The notes: generated by a model from the sequence alone, not told the origin. Counted from the first letter of the stretch, positions 45,650 to 55,404 are shown. The stretch: 64,000 nucleotides of DNA from Candidatus Saccharicenans sp. (GCA_030017715.1 JASEIU010000001.1:970276-1034275), one strand, 5' to 3'. Numbers and translations: made by a program.

Positions 45650-47503
45650 TTGGAAAGAACATTCAGGACTTTGAGCGCAAAAGTGAAAGAAATCAACGTA
45701 AGAATAACTGAGGGGGTAGAAGTTGTTGAGCTTCAAACCAGGCCGGGGAGAAAACTATCCCGGGTTCTGCTGGAAGCCGGATTTCCAATAAACCTTTACT
45801 GCGGCGGGCACGGAGTTTGCGGCCGCTGCTTTGTTGAAATTGAAGCCGAAAAACTTCCGGAAGAAAGCCAGGAAGAAAAAAGATTAAGGCTCATAAAAAA
45901 TCTTCCGCCCCGCTTCCGGCTGGCCTGCCGGTTTGTGGTTACAGTTCCGATAACCGTCAGAATTCCTGAAAATGTCTGCTATCATCAGGAGGTCCTGTCC
46001 CCTGCTCCGGTCCGGGTTGACCTTAAAACTATCGTCCGGATCCGGGATTTCAATCCGCCGGTAAAAAAATTTTTTTTCCGCCTTAAAGCCGGTGACCTCG
46101 CTTCAGCCGACAGTTTAATTCAGAAAATCAGCTCAACCACCAGACTGAACAGGCTTCACTTCTATCCCGATGCATACATCAAGGCAATCTCCGGCGGGAG
46201 CTGGCTTCGAAGTTCAACAGCGGTTGTAGATACGGATTTACAGACTCTCCTTAATTTTGAGTCCGGAGACACCAGCGACCGCATTTTCGGGCTGGCGGTG
46301 GACCTGGGGACGACCACGGTTTCCGCGGCGCTAATTTCTCTTACGACAGGGAAAATTCTGGCCGAAGCGCAAACTCTAAACAGCCAGTCAAAATACGGGG
46401 CGGACGTGGTTTCACGGGTGAGTTTTGCCGTGGAAAAACCGGGGAATTTGGAAATTCTCCGCCAGGAAGCCGTGGACTCGGTCGAGCGGCTGATTTCAGA
46501 ACTCATTGAGAAAGCCGGGATAAAAAGGAAATGGATCTATGCGGTAAGTCTTGCTGGAAACACCGTTATGAATCATTTATTTCTCGGCTGCCCGATGCAC
46601 TCGCTGAGCCGCTCGCCTTTTAAGCCGGTTTTCCTGAAAACGAAACCCTTGACCGTGGATTCGACCCGCCTCCGTATCAACCCGTTTGCCATTACCTATT
46701 TCAGCCCGAACATCGGCGGGTTTGTCGGCGGGGATATCTCGGCCGGTTTGCTTTACACCGGATTGATCTCCAGGCGCGGGAATTTTCTCCAGGTCGACCT
46801 CGGAACCAACGGAGAAATAGTGCTGAAATGCGGCCACACCCTGCTGGCGGCTTCCACCGCGGCCGGACCGGCCTTTGAGGGCAGCGGCATCTCCTGCGGC
46901 CTTCCGGCTGTTCCCGGAGCCATAGAAAAAATCGTCTGGAAGAACCGGCGGTTTTTCTGCCGCGCGATCTCCGGGGTGAAACCTTCGGGCATCTGCGGCT
47001 CGGGACTTATCGGCGCGATTTCCGAATCGCTCAGAGCCGGGTTGATTGAACCTTCGGGAAGAATAAAGGGTCTGAAGGGCGGGCAGGACAGAATCAAGTT
47101 AATCTCCGGGATAGCTCTAACCCAGCTCGATATCAGAAAGCTTCAGCTGGCCATGGCCGCCATTAAAAGCGGAATCAGGCTCCTGCTGCGCCGGGCAGGA
47201 CTGAGCTGGTCGGGGCTCGACGGAATTTATCTGGCCGGGGTGTTCGGCAATTCGGTCGATGCGGGTCAATGCATTTTTTCCGGGTTGCTGCCTCCCCTCC
47301 CCATGGAGAAAATACACTTCGTCGGAAACGCTTCGCTGGCCGGAGCAACCATGATGCTGCTGAGCCGGAGCGCCAGGCAAGAAATTGAGCAGTTGAGGCG
47401 TAAAGTAAAGCACGTATCCCTGGCTGAGAATAAGGATTTTCAGCCGGAATTTTTAAGAGCTCTGGCTGTCGGAAATCAGTACTGGAGGTCCCGGGATGAT
47501 TGA
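45650..47503 (+). CDS. corrinoid activation protein (RACE/RamA-like, ASKHA fold)
   Basis: A 617-residue reductive activator of corrinoid-dependent methyltransferases. An N-terminal [2Fe-2S] ferredoxin domain has C51, C57, C60 and C93 (CGGHGVCGRC then RLAC). A linker is followed by an ASKHA ATPase-like domain (DUF4445): GLAVDLGTTTVSAALISL, AGNTVMNHL, VDLGTNGEIVLK, and SGICGSGLIG. It restores inactive Co(II) corrinoid to Co(I). The start is uncertain: TTG at 45650 is used, and a GTG at 45683 also fits. It overlaps the next gene by 8 nt, which makes it the first gene of the methyl-transfer operon. Confidence 0.88.
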   Translation: MERTFRTLSAKVKEINVRITEGVEVVELQTRPGRKLSRVLLEAGFPINLYCGGHGVCGRCFVEIEAEKLPEESQEEKRLRLIKNLPPRFRLACRFVVTVPITVRIPENVCYHQEVLSPAPVRVDLKTIVRIRDFNPPVKKFFFRLKAGDLASADSLIQKISSTTRLNRLHFYPDAYIKAISGGSWLRSSTAVVDTDLQTLLNFESGDTSDRIFGLAVDLGTTTVSAALISLTTGKILAEAQTLNSQSKYGADVVSRVSFAVEKPGNLEILRQEAVDSVERLISELIEKAGIKRKWIYAVSLAGNTVMNHLFLGCPMHSLSRSPFKPVFLKTKPLTVDSTRLRINPFAITYFSPNIGGFVGGDISAGLLYTGLISRRGNFLQVDLGTNGEIVLKCGHTLLAASTAAGPAFEGSGISCGLPAVPGAIEKIVWKNRRFFCRAISGVKPSGICGSGLIGAISESLRAGLIEPSGRIKGLKGGQDRIKLISGIALTQLDIRKLQLAMAAIKSGIRLLLRRAGLSWSGLDGIYLAGVFGNSVDAGQCIFSGLLPPLPMEKIHFVGNASLAGATMMLLSRSARQEIEQLRRKVKHVSLAENKDFQPEFLRALAVGNQYWRSRDD

Positions 47504-48392
47504 TATCAGAAGCCTTGCCGAAAAGAAAATTTTTCTTCTCGACGGAGCGATGGGAACAGAATTGTTTCGCACGGGGCTTCCGCCGGGACACTGCCCTGAA
47601 GCCTGGAACCTCGAACAACCGGAGAAAGTGGCGGCCATTCACCGCTCTTATTTTGAAGCCGGGTCGAAGGCGGTGCTCACGAATTCATTTGGCGGGAATG
47701 CCGTAAAGCTCACGAAATATGAGCTGCAGGAAAAAACCTATGAGCTGAATTTTCAAGCGGCTAAGATTGCCCGGAGTGTCTGTCCGCCCGGATGCTATGT
47801 CGGTGGAAGCATCGGGCCCACGGGGAAGTTTCTCCAGCCGGCGGGCGAGCTGACCGAAGACCGGCTTTATGAAGCCTTCAGACCGCAGGCTGAAGGCTTA
47901 GCCGCCGGCGGAGTTGATTTTTTCCTCATCGAAACCCAGTATGACCTGAGAGAAGCTCTGGCCGCGCTTAAAGCCGTAAGGGATGTCTCTCCCCTCCCGG
48001 TCTGGGTCACCATGACCTTCAACCTGACAAAGCGCGGCTATTTCACCATCATGGGGGTAAGTCCGGAAGTGTTCGTCAGGGCGATGGAAGAAAACGCGGT
48101 TGAGGCACTGGGCACCAACTGCACGCTCAGTCCGGCTGATATGATTGAGCTCATTAAACAGATGCGCCGGCTGACTTCAAAGCCGCTCATCGCCCAGCCG
48201 AACGCCGGACAGCCAAGGCTCGGAGAGGACGGTTCAACTTATTATGACCAGGGACCGGAAGAATTTGCCCGGCCTCTCGCGGAACTGATCGAAGCCGGCG
48301 CGATGATAGTCGGCGGGTGCTGCGGAACTTTACCCGCGCATATTGAAAAAATGGCTGAGATAGTCGGCAGCTATTCTGATAAAATCGGTTAA
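47496..48392 (+). CDS. homocysteine S-methyltransferase
   Basis: A 298-residue Hcy-binding TIM barrel like the N-terminal module of MetH and like BHMT. It begins IFLLDGAMGTELFRTGLPPG and has TNSFGGNAVKL. Zinc cysteines are C209 (GTNC) and C275/C276 (GGCCGT). It should bind homocysteine as a Zn-thiolate and accept a methyl group, here most likely from the corrinoid protein encoded next. GGAGG lies before the ATG. It lies inside the operon with an 8-nt overlap upstream and 22 nt downstream. Confidence 0.9.
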   Translation: MIDIRSLAEKKIFLLDGAMGTELFRTGLPPGHCPEAWNLEQPEKVAAIHRSYFEAGSKAVLTNSFGGNAVKLTKYELQEKTYELNFQAAKIARSVCPPGCYVGGSIGPTGKFLQPAGELTEDRLYEAFRPQAEGLAAGGVDFFLIETQYDLREALAALKAVRDVSPLPVWVTMTFNLTKRGYFTIMGVSPEVFVRAMEENAVEALGTNCTLSPADMIELIKQMRRLTSKPLIAQPNAGQPRLGEDGSTYYDQGPEEFARPLAELIEAGAMIVGGCCGTLPAHIEKMAEIVGSYSDKIG

Positions 48393-48414
48393 AAATATTA
48401 CGGAGGAAGGGAGA

Positions 48415-49083
48415 ATGGCGAACGAGAAAAACATTCTTCAATCTCTTAACAGGGCCATTGTTGAAGGGCGGCCGGAAGAAGCGCCGCGTCTGGCGGAAGA
48501 AGCTCTGGCGGCCGGAAATCAGCCGCTCGAAATCATCGAAAAAGCCTGTGTCCCGGCGATTGAGGAGGTCGGCCGGCTGTGGGAAGCCGGAGATTATTTT
48601 CTGCCGGAGCTTATCGCCGGGGCCGAAGCCATGAAGTCGGCGATGAATGTGCTCCAGCAGGCGCTTAAGTCTTCCGGCCAGAGCCTTAAATCTTGCGGGC
48701 GGGTGGTCATCGGGACGGTTGAAGGCGATATTCACGACATCGGAAAGAATCTGGTGGCTTCGATGCTCCGGGCATCCGGGTTTGAGGTGATTGACCTCGG
48801 GGCTGATGTGAAAGCGGAAAAATTCGTCGAAACGGCCGCCCGGGAGAAAGCCGACATCATCGCCATGTCGGCTCTTCTGACGACCACCATGCTCAACCAG
48901 AAGAAGGTCATCGCGCTTCTTCAGGAAAAGGGACTCAGAGAAAATTTCAAGATAATGGTCGGCGGAGCTCCGGTTACCGAGAAGTTTGCCCGGGAAATCG
49001 GGGCTGACGGCTACGGCCAGAGCGCCGTTCAGGCGGTGGCTGTCGCTCGCAGTCTCTTAGCCGGAGGCGGAGGTGGGAGATGA
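48415..49083 (+). CDS. corrinoid protein of methyltransferase system (MtaC/MtbC/MttC-like)
   Basis: A 222-residue B12-binding protein. An N-terminal four-helix cap (residues about 5-90; EKACVPAIEEVGRLWEAGDYFLPELI) precedes the Rossmann cobalamin domain. The base-off motif is DIHDIGKN, with the lower-ligand H107, then GADVKAEKFVE and ALLTTTM. It shuttles methyl groups between the MttB-like enzyme (next) and the homocysteine enzyme (before). GGAGG precedes the start. Its stop overlaps the next start by 4 nt (ATGA). Confidence 0.93.
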   Translation: MANEKNILQSLNRAIVEGRPEEAPRLAEEALAAGNQPLEIIEKACVPAIEEVGRLWEAGDYFLPELIAGAEAMKSAMNVLQQALKSSGQSLKSCGRVVIGTVEGDIHDIGKNLVASMLRASGFEVIDLGADVKAEKFVETAAREKADIIAMSALLTTTMLNQKKVIALLQEKGLRENFKIMVGGAPVTEKFAREIGADGYGQSAVQAVAVARSLLAGGGGGR

Positions 49084-50552
49084 GCGAAGCCTTAAGGCCA
49101 AAGGTTGAATTTTTAACCCATCAGGCGGTTGAGCAAATCATAGATGAAGCTTTTGAGCTTCTGGAGAAAATCGGGCTTTTTGTCGAAAACGAAGAAGCCC
49201 TCCAGCTTCTCGAAGAGGCCGGGCAGCGAATTGACCGGAGGCACGGCCGGGTTTTTATTTCGCGGGAGCTGGTGGAAAAATGCCTGCGCCTGTGTCCTTC
49301 AGAAATAAAGCTTTACGATCTGGATGGCCACCGGGAATATCTCGTCGGAAGGGACGAAATCCATTTTGACCCGGGCTCGGCGGCCATAAAAATTCTTGAT
49401 TCTGAAACTTTAAGAGAAAGAGAAGCTAAAACTTCCGACCTGGTTGCGCTCTATAAGCTCGTGGAGACGCTGGAAAACATAGATTTTCAGAGCACAGCGC
49501 TGGTGAGCGCCGACGTGTCGCGGGAAATCGCCGATATCTACCGCCTTTATCTCGGGCTGCTTATTTCCCGAAAACCCTTTGTCACCGGAATTTTCAGGGT
49601 GGAAAGCCTCAGGCCGATGCTCGACCTGCTGGTGGCCGTACGGGGAGATGAAGAGTCGCTGACAGAAAAGCCGCTGGCCATTTTCGACGCCTGTCCCTCC
49701 CCTCCCCTTAAGTGGAGCCGTCTGACCGCCCAGAGCCTGATCGACTGCAGCCGGCTGGGCGTGCCGTCCGAACTAATTCCGATGGGGCTTACCGGCGCGA
49801 CCTCTCCGGTGACGCTGGCCGGAACGCTGGTGCAGCAGATGGCGGAGAGTTTCGGCGGTATGGTCATCTGCCAGTTAGCCCGACCGGGGGCGCCGGTAAT
49901 TTTCGGCTGCTCGCCGGCCTCCTTTGACATGAGGAAAGGCACGACACCGATGGGCGCGGTTGAGACCATGATGATCGACTGCGCCTGCGCCCAGATTGCT
50001 AAATTCCTGAACCTTCCGACTCATGCCTACATGGGCCTCAGCGATTCAAAGCTGGTTGACGGACAGAGCGGCATAGAAACCGCCATGGGCGCGACCCTGG
50101 CTGCGCTGGCCGGAATTAACATGATTTCCGGGCCGGGCATGCTGGATTTTGAAAGCACCCAGAGCCTGGAAAAACTGGTCGTTGACAACGACCTCTGCGG
50201 GCTGGCGCTCAGGCTGGTCCGGGGTATCGCTCTGAGGGAAAAGCCTCTGGCGCTTCATCTTTTTGAGCAGGTTGGTCCGGATTTTAATTTCTTAGTGCTG
50301 CCGCACACCAGAAAATGGTACCGTCAGGAACATTATTTCTCTTCGGTCCTCGACCGCGACGTCTACGACACCTGGCTGGCACTCGGCGCTCCTGACATTT
50401 TCGGGCGGGCTAAAAAGGAAGTCCAGCGCCGGCTGAGTCTCTACGAGCGGCCGGAGCTCGGACGGAATAAAGCTGGAGAACTGCGGAAGATTATCGAGAA
50501 CTACGCCCGGGCCTGCGGAGTCGAGTCGCTTCCTGAATTGCCGGAGATTTAA
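49080..50552 (+). CDS. MttB-superfamily corrinoid methyltransferase without pyrrolysine
   Basis: A 490-residue trimethylamine methyltransferase-family protein (TIM barrel). Conserved parts include VEFLTHQAVEQIIDEAFELL, FDPGSAAIKILD, PMGLTGATSPVTLAGTL and GIETAMGATLAALAGIN. The frame has no internal amber codon, so it belongs to the non-pyrrolysine branch (MtgB, MtpB, MtcB), whose known members demethylate glycine betaine, proline betaine or carnitine. The substrate here is unknown. The donor methyl goes to the corrinoid protein encoded immediately upstream (4-nt overlap). Confidence 0.92.
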   Translation: MSEALRPKVEFLTHQAVEQIIDEAFELLEKIGLFVENEEALQLLEEAGQRIDRRHGRVFISRELVEKCLRLCPSEIKLYDLDGHREYLVGRDEIHFDPGSAAIKILDSETLREREAKTSDLVALYKLVETLENIDFQSTALVSADVSREIADIYRLYLGLLISRKPFVTGIFRVESLRPMLDLLVAVRGDEESLTEKPLAIFDACPSPPLKWSRLTAQSLIDCSRLGVPSELIPMGLTGATSPVTLAGTLVQQMAESFGGMVICQLARPGAPVIFGCSPASFDMRKGTTPMGAVETMMIDCACAQIAKFLNLPTHAYMGLSDSKLVDGQSGIETAMGATLAALAGINMISGPGMLDFESTQSLEKLVVDNDLCGLALRLVRGIALREKPLALHLFEQVGPDFNFLVLPHTRKWYRQEHYFSSVLDRDVYDTWLALGAPDIFGRAKKEVQRRLSLYERPELGRNKAGELRKIIENYARACGVESLPELPEI

Positions 50553-50590
50553 GGTTGAATAAGGGAACAGGTTAAACCTGAGATAAAATC

Positions 50591-50635
50591 CCGGCCTTGT
50601 CGGCCAGGTGCGGCCTTTAATTTTTTTGATTTTTT
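50591..50635 (+). terminator. likely intrinsic terminator of the methyl-transfer operon
   Basis: GGCC-TTGTC-GGCC hairpin followed by a second GC-rich segment and then TTTAATTTTTTT, about 40 nt after the last operon gene. The alternative pairing among three GGCC blocks makes the exact stem uncertain. The remaining DNA to 50909 shows no gene. Confidence 0.45.
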
Positions 50636-50909
50636 ATGACTGGCCGGTTGCCTTTCACGTCCGATTATTGAAGGAAAATCAGAGAAACTCTGAACTGTGG
50701 CCGCAAAAGATATTTTATCCCTCTGGAAAGCGAAGCAATACCGGCCGACCGGTGCTGGCGTTATTTCTATAGAATATAAAAGACAGACAGCATTTACAAT
50801 TTAAGCAGAACGAAAATTAAGGCTCAAAATAAGATTTACTTTATTGAATAAATTTTAATGAATAAATTTTCTGGCAGTCCGTCCAGTCCTTCCTGTTTAC
50901 AGTTAGGCT

Positions 50910-52313
50910 TCAATCCAGGGCGTATTCGCTGAGATAATCTGGCATTTCCACCTGCCAGCCGGTCTTTTCGGTGATTTCCTGCCCGAATTTCTGAATGGTC
51001 TCTTTTTCCCCGTGTATCAGGAAAAGCCGTCGTGGCATCTTCCTAAAAGATTCGAGCCACTTCCAGAGCTGGGGCCGGTCGGCGTGGGCCGAAAAACCCT
51101 GGATCTCGTCTATGGTCGCTCTGACTTGATGCATCTGGCCGTAAATCCGCACCGGCGACTGACCTTCGAGTATCTGCCGTCCGAGAGTCCCGCGCGCTTG
51201 ATAACCAACGAAAAGTATGGTTGATTCCGGGCGGCTGATGTTGGTTTCGAGATGATGCTTGATCCGGCCTCCGGTGCACATGCCAGAGCCGGCCATGATG
51301 ATGGCCGAGCCACGGATTTTGTCAATTGACCTTGACTCTTCAAAGCTCTGAACCAGTTTCAAACCCGGGAAATCAAAGGGGTTCTGACCCGAGGAAAAAA
51401 GCGCCCGGGATTCCTCATCGAGATATTCCAGATAATGGCCAAAAACGTTGGTCACGCTGACGGCCATCGGGCTGTCCAAGAAAACCGGAAGCTGCGGTAT
51501 TCTTTTCTTCCTGACCAGGCGGCTCAGATGGTACATCAACTCCTGGGCTCGCTCGATGGCAAAGGTCGGAATAACCAGATTTCCGCCGCGAGAATGGACG
51601 CTGTTTACATTTTCAGCCAGCCGGTCGGAGACTTTTTCCGGCTGGTCGTGTTCTCGGTCGCCGTAGGTTGATTCCAGGAAAATGTAATCGGCTTCAGCGA
51701 AAGTTTCCGGGTCCCGAACCAGGGGCTTGTTCCACTGCCCGAGGTCACCGGAGAAAAGCAGGCGACGCCGAGACGGGCCGTTCCTGGAAGTAATTTCGAC
51801 AATAGAAGAGCCGAGGATGTGTCCGGCCTCGTGGCAGGTTAATTCCAGGTCGGGGGCCAGTCTGAATTTAAGGTTATAATCAATGGTCTCCACCAGAGGC
51901 AGCGCCCGTTCCACCTCGCGGGCGGTGTACAGGGGGATTTCCGGGTAAGGGCCGCGCCTTCCCTCCCGCTCGTGTCTTTTCTTCTTGATCTGGGCGTCTT
52001 CTTCCTGGAGCCTGGCGGTGTCAAAAAGGACAATCGGCAGGATTTCGGCCGTCGGCGGGGTGCAGAGTATCCTTCCCCGGAAGCCTTCTTTTACCACTTT
52101 CGGAATCAACCCGCAGTGGTCGAGGTGAGCGTGGGTCAGAATTATGTAATCCAATTTTTCCGGCGGAAAAGGAAAAGGGTTCCAGTTGCGGGCCTGATAT
52201 TCGCGCTCCTGGTAAAGCCCGCAGTCGACAAGAAAGGTCAATCCATTGGTTGAAAGCAAAAAACATGAACCGGTAACCTGGGAGGCTGCCCCCAGAAATC
52301 TAACTCTGATCAT
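50910..52313 (-). CDS. beta-CASP metallo-beta-lactamase-fold ribonuclease
   Basis: A 467-residue MBL-fold/beta-CASP protein of the YSH1/RNA-specificity class. The zinc motif HAHLDH is at 61-66. Further signatures are CHEAGHILGSS, FSGDLGQWNKPL, SAHADRPQL, and the C-terminal IHGEKE. The beta-CASP insert carries YHLSRLVRK and PVFLDSPMAVS. The family processes mRNA ends or acts as endo/exonuclease. It overlaps nothing and starts 2 nt after the end of the membrane protein gene. Confidence 0.92.
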   Translation of the reverse strand: MIRVRFLGAASQVTGSCFLLSTNGLTFLVDCGLYQEREYQARNWNPFPFPPEKLDYIILTHAHLDHCGLIPKVVKEGFRGRILCTPPTAEILPIVLFDTARLQEEDAQIKKKRHEREGRRGPYPEIPLYTAREVERALPLVETIDYNLKFRLAPDLELTCHEAGHILGSSIVEITSRNGPSRRRLLFSGDLGQWNKPLVRDPETFAEADYIFLESTYGDREHDQPEKVSDRLAENVNSVHSRGGNLVIPTFAIERAQELMYHLSRLVRKKRIPQLPVFLDSPMAVSVTNVFGHYLEYLDEESRALFSSGQNPFDFPGLKLVQSFEESRSIDKIRGSAIIMAGSGMCTGGRIKHHLETNISRPESTILFVGYQARGTLGRQILEGQSPVRIYGQMHQVRATIDEIQGFSAHADRPQLWKWLESFRKMPRRLFLIHGEKETIQKFGQEITEKTGWQVEMPDYLSEYALD

Positions 52314-52315
52314 CT

Positions 52316-53179
52316 CTAATTGCCTCTATGGTTGAGATAATAGCTGTATTCCATTCCGATGAAGGTCTGTCTGGCCAGCAGTCTGAAAATGAGGTAAGCC
52401 TGGCAGAGCAGTAAGAAAAACAGAACTCCAATCCCGGCGCTGCCTCCGAGCAACCGACCAAGGAGCAGCCAGAGTGCGGAAATCAGGACCACCAGCAGAC
52501 CTAAAATTAGATACAGGCCCCAGAGCCTTATGAAATTCCGTCTCAGGAAACGCAGGGCCGCGGCGTAGGCGGGGATTAATTTTTTCTTCTCGGCTATCAT
52601 GATTATCCTGACCAGGTCAAGGAGAAGTTTGAAGACGGTCCAGAGCAGAATTGCCAGCAGCATCCTCAGATTGGAAGAAATGATGACCGGCCATTCCGTT
52701 ACCGCCTGACGCGCCCAGAGATTCAGGGGCGCGGCCAGCAGCCTGAACAGGAGAAGAAAAACAGCCAGAAAAGGCAGAAAAACCAGAAGCGATAGCCCGA
52801 ATCGCCAGAAATAGCGGCAGCCGTCAGCCAGAAACTCCCTGAAGGTTACCACCGGGTCGGGCGTCAGCATCCGGCCGAAAAGCCCGGCCCCGAGAAAGAC
52901 AAACAGCAGGAGGCAGAAGCTGAGGAAGACCAGGAGGAAGCCGGCGTATGGCGCGAAAAACTGCTGGTTGGCCAGTAAGGCTTCCAGCAGATAGAGTTCG
53001 AAGGGCTGAAATGGCTTTTCCGGAAGGTAAAGGTGCCCGAGTTGAGTTCGAAGCAGCGAATTAACCGGCGCCGCGGCCAGAAGCGCCAGAGCCAGCAGTA
53101 TCAGCCACAGATAAACTGCCAGCCGGAATCTAACCAGAGCTCTATTAAAACCCGACCTGATATATGAACAAACGTTCAT
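52316..53179 (-). CDS. multi-pass membrane protein of unknown function
   Basis: A 287-residue protein with about six membrane helices: LWLILLALALLAAAPV, a central FLLVFLSFCLLLFVFLGAGLF, LSLLVFLPFLAVFLLLF, an amphipathic FKLLLDLVRIIMIAEKK, LILGLLVVLISALWLLLG and a final FFLLLCQAYLIF. There is a topology like DUF975/DUF4013-type proteins. No catalytic motif is seen. It lies between M1 peptidase and beta-CASP genes and is probably co-transcribed (21 nt and 2 nt gaps). Confidence 0.7.
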   Translation of the reverse strand: MNVCSYIRSGFNRALVRFRLAVYLWLILLALALLAAAPVNSLLRTQLGHLYLPEKPFQPFELYLLEALLANQQFFAPYAGFLLVFLSFCLLLFVFLGAGLFGRMLTPDPVVTFREFLADGCRYFWRFGLSLLVFLPFLAVFLLLFRLLAAPLNLWARQAVTEWPVIISSNLRMLLAILLWTVFKLLLDLVRIIMIAEKKKLIPAYAAALRFLRRNFIRLWGLYLILGLLVVLISALWLLLGRLLGGSAGIGVLFFLLLCQAYLIFRLLARQTFIGMEYSYYLNHRGN

Positions 53180-53200
53180 GTGTCACTCCTTTCTTCTCTT

Positions 53201-55303
53201 TCACAGGAGACCGAACAGGGTCAGCAGAAAATTCTGCATCATCCAGATGAAGCTGCCGGCGGCAGCCTGGAGACTGGCTCCCGGGCCTCTGGGGGAATAG
53301 CTGTTGTTGGCCAAATTGGAATCGACCAGCCATAGACCTTCGGGGTCGAGACAGGCCGTCTTCACCCTGGCCGGCTTTTCAAAATCAAAGCGGGCCCAGC
53401 GGCTCTGAGCGTCCCAGGCTCTCCATTCTGTCGAGCCGTCTTCAAATTCCACCTTGAGTTTCAGCGGGAAGGCGGGAGCCGGTTTAGCCTGACCGTAGCG
53501 GCGCAGTGTTATGGTTGTCTGGTAGATTTTTTCTTTCCGGGAAGATGGTTTTTTCAGCGGCTGCTCTTTCCCCTGGTCTGAGTTTTTCGTGGGCAGGTCG
53601 TCGAATATTCCCCTATATTTTTCAGGCTTCAGCCGGGTCTCGACTGAAGCGATTCCGCAATCAAAGTCCTTGGCGTTGAAGAAGAATTCCTCAAAGAACC
53701 AGCTCAGGTTCTGGCCGGAGACCTCATTGACCACCTTCATAAAGTTTTCGGTTTTAGGATGGCGGAACCGGTAGCTCAGATGATAGGCGCGCATGATTCT
53801 GGACCAGGTCTTCTCCCCTAAGAGCCTCTCTAAGGTGTGAAGGGCGGTGGCCGCCCGATAATAAACATTCATTGAATAGCTCATGGAATTGTAAAACTTC
53901 CAGGATTCGGTTACGATCGGGTCCAGAGTGGCTACAGGATTGGAAACTACCCGACCGAGCTGCCAGTCGTAAACAGCCGGGGTCTTTATCAGCCAGTTAA
54001 GCGGCCAGCCTTTAAACTTCATTGGCAGGCGGCCGGGTCCATAGGCCAGGTCGGTGACCCTGCCGGTGGAATAAGTATTTATTCCTTCGTCCAGCCAGGC
54101 TTCCTCAAATTCATTGTTGGCCACCATCCCGTACCAGTAGCCGTGACCGAATTCATGGACGATCACCTGTTCCGGCGAAAGAACTTCTTTTTCCAGGATG
54201 ACCGAGGTGCCGGCGGTAAACAGAGTCGGATATTCCATGCCGCCGCTTCCGGTGCGGAAAGGCGGGTCGACCATCGTGATTGTCGGATAAGGGTAAGGTC
54301 CGTACCACAGGCCATAGTATTTGATAGCCGCCCGCAGCGCCTTAAAATGGCGTTCTATCTGTTTTTGATGCTGTTTTTCTATCAGCAGAATCATCCTGAC
54401 GTCGGGCAGTTTGATTTCTTCTGGAGTGAGGCCGAGGATTTCAGCCATTTTCTGGTATTCTTCCGGGCTGACCTCCTCATCAGCGCGAAACCAGCGCTCG
54501 ACTTTGATAAATCTGGGAGAGGCGGTCCAGGCAAAATCGTGGATGTTCTTTCCGACGTAGGTGTAGGTGGTCTTTCCTGAAGCCGGGTCTTCTTTTTTTT
54601 CTATTTCCTGGCCGCAGGCTCCGACCACCATCCGGGAGGGAACGGTGATTTCCGCCCTGAAATCGGCAAAATCGGCAAAGAATTCTGAATTAAGATGATA
54701 TTCATGGCAGTTCCAGCCACGGCCTTCCTCGTAGACACCGGGCTTGGGAAACCACTGAGCTATGAAAAAGCCGTCTTTGTAATATCCGGTTCGCAGACCG
54801 TTTCGGGGAACTTTCGCCTGGAAATCAATGTTGAGCGTAATCGTCTCGCCCGGAGCCAGCGGCTCCGGAAGTTCAACCCGTAAAACCGTCTGGTCGTGCG
54901 GATTATGCGGTCCGTCCGGGCTGATGAAAGAAGCTGCCGGCATCAGGTCTTTTCCCGAGGCTGTGGTCAGCGAGGTTATCTTTATCCAGCCCCAGTCGTC
55001 CTTTCCCGCCCGGTATCGGGAGAACATTTTTTCCCGTCGGGCTTCCTGCGCCATGGTGGACAGCTCATTCTTGAAAGCGTTCCAGTATAGGTGGAACCAA
55101 ATATCCGGAACGTAATCTCTGGTGATATTGGTCCAGACTATGGTTTCCTGACCGTTAAGCATGGCGGTTTCAGTCAGGAGTTCAACCTTGAGGTCATAGA
55201 CGAGATGCCTGTCCTGAGCCCTTCCGGCCAGGATGAGGCCAAAAAAAAGAGCGGTTAAAACGAGTAATGCTTTCGTGCCTAACCGAATTTTTATTTTTTT
55301 CAT
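53201..55303 (-). CDS. exported M1-family metallopeptidase
   Basis: A 700-residue exported peptidase with a signal peptide (residues about 9-29, ending AGRAQ). A beta-sandwich N-terminal domain is followed by the GGMEYPT exopeptidase motif (354-360, variant GxMEN) and the HEFGH zinc motif (H383, E384, H387). E406 lies 18 residues after the last His (NEFEEAWLDEG). A C-terminal tail after residue 570 includes a possible membrane-proximal hydrophobic end. It should release amino acids from peptides in the periplasm or outside the cell. Confidence 0.9.
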   Translation of the reverse strand: MKKIKIRLGTKALLVLTALFFGLILAGRAQDRHLVYDLKVELLTETAMLNGQETIVWTNITRDYVPDIWFHLYWNAFKNELSTMAQEARREKMFSRYRAGKDDWGWIKITSLTTASGKDLMPAASFISPDGPHNPHDQTVLRVELPEPLAPGETITLNIDFQAKVPRNGLRTGYYKDGFFIAQWFPKPGVYEEGRGWNCHEYHLNSEFFADFADFRAEITVPSRMVVGACGQEIEKKEDPASGKTTYTYVGKNIHDFAWTASPRFIKVERWFRADEEVSPEEYQKMAEILGLTPEEIKLPDVRMILLIEKQHQKQIERHFKALRAAIKYYGLWYGPYPYPTITMVDPPFRTGSGGMEYPTLFTAGTSVILEKEVLSPEQVIVHEFGHGYWYGMVANNEFEEAWLDEGINTYSTGRVTDLAYGPGRLPMKFKGWPLNWLIKTPAVYDWQLGRVVSNPVATLDPIVTESWKFYNSMSYSMNVYYRAATALHTLERLLGEKTWSRIMRAYHLSYRFRHPKTENFMKVVNEVSGQNLSWFFEEFFFNAKDFDCGIASVETRLKPEKYRGIFDDLPTKNSDQGKEQPLKKPSSRKEKIYQTTITLRRYGQAKPAPAFPLKLKVEFEDGSTEWRAWDAQSRWARFDFEKPARVKTACLDPEGLWLVDSNLANNSYSPRGPGASLQAAAGSFIWMMQNFLLTLFGLL

Positions 55304-55404
55304 CTAAACCTCGCTTGAGTTATAAAAAATTTCTGTCAACTTATACGTTTTTTGCTATGATCCGGGTTTTATCTATCCGGAATTCCTGCCTGAAGATTAT
55401 CGGG

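Noticed and set aside
49080..50552. Pyrrolysine-containing MttB
   Set aside because: No internal amber codon interrupts the frame, so it is the non-pyrrolysine branch.
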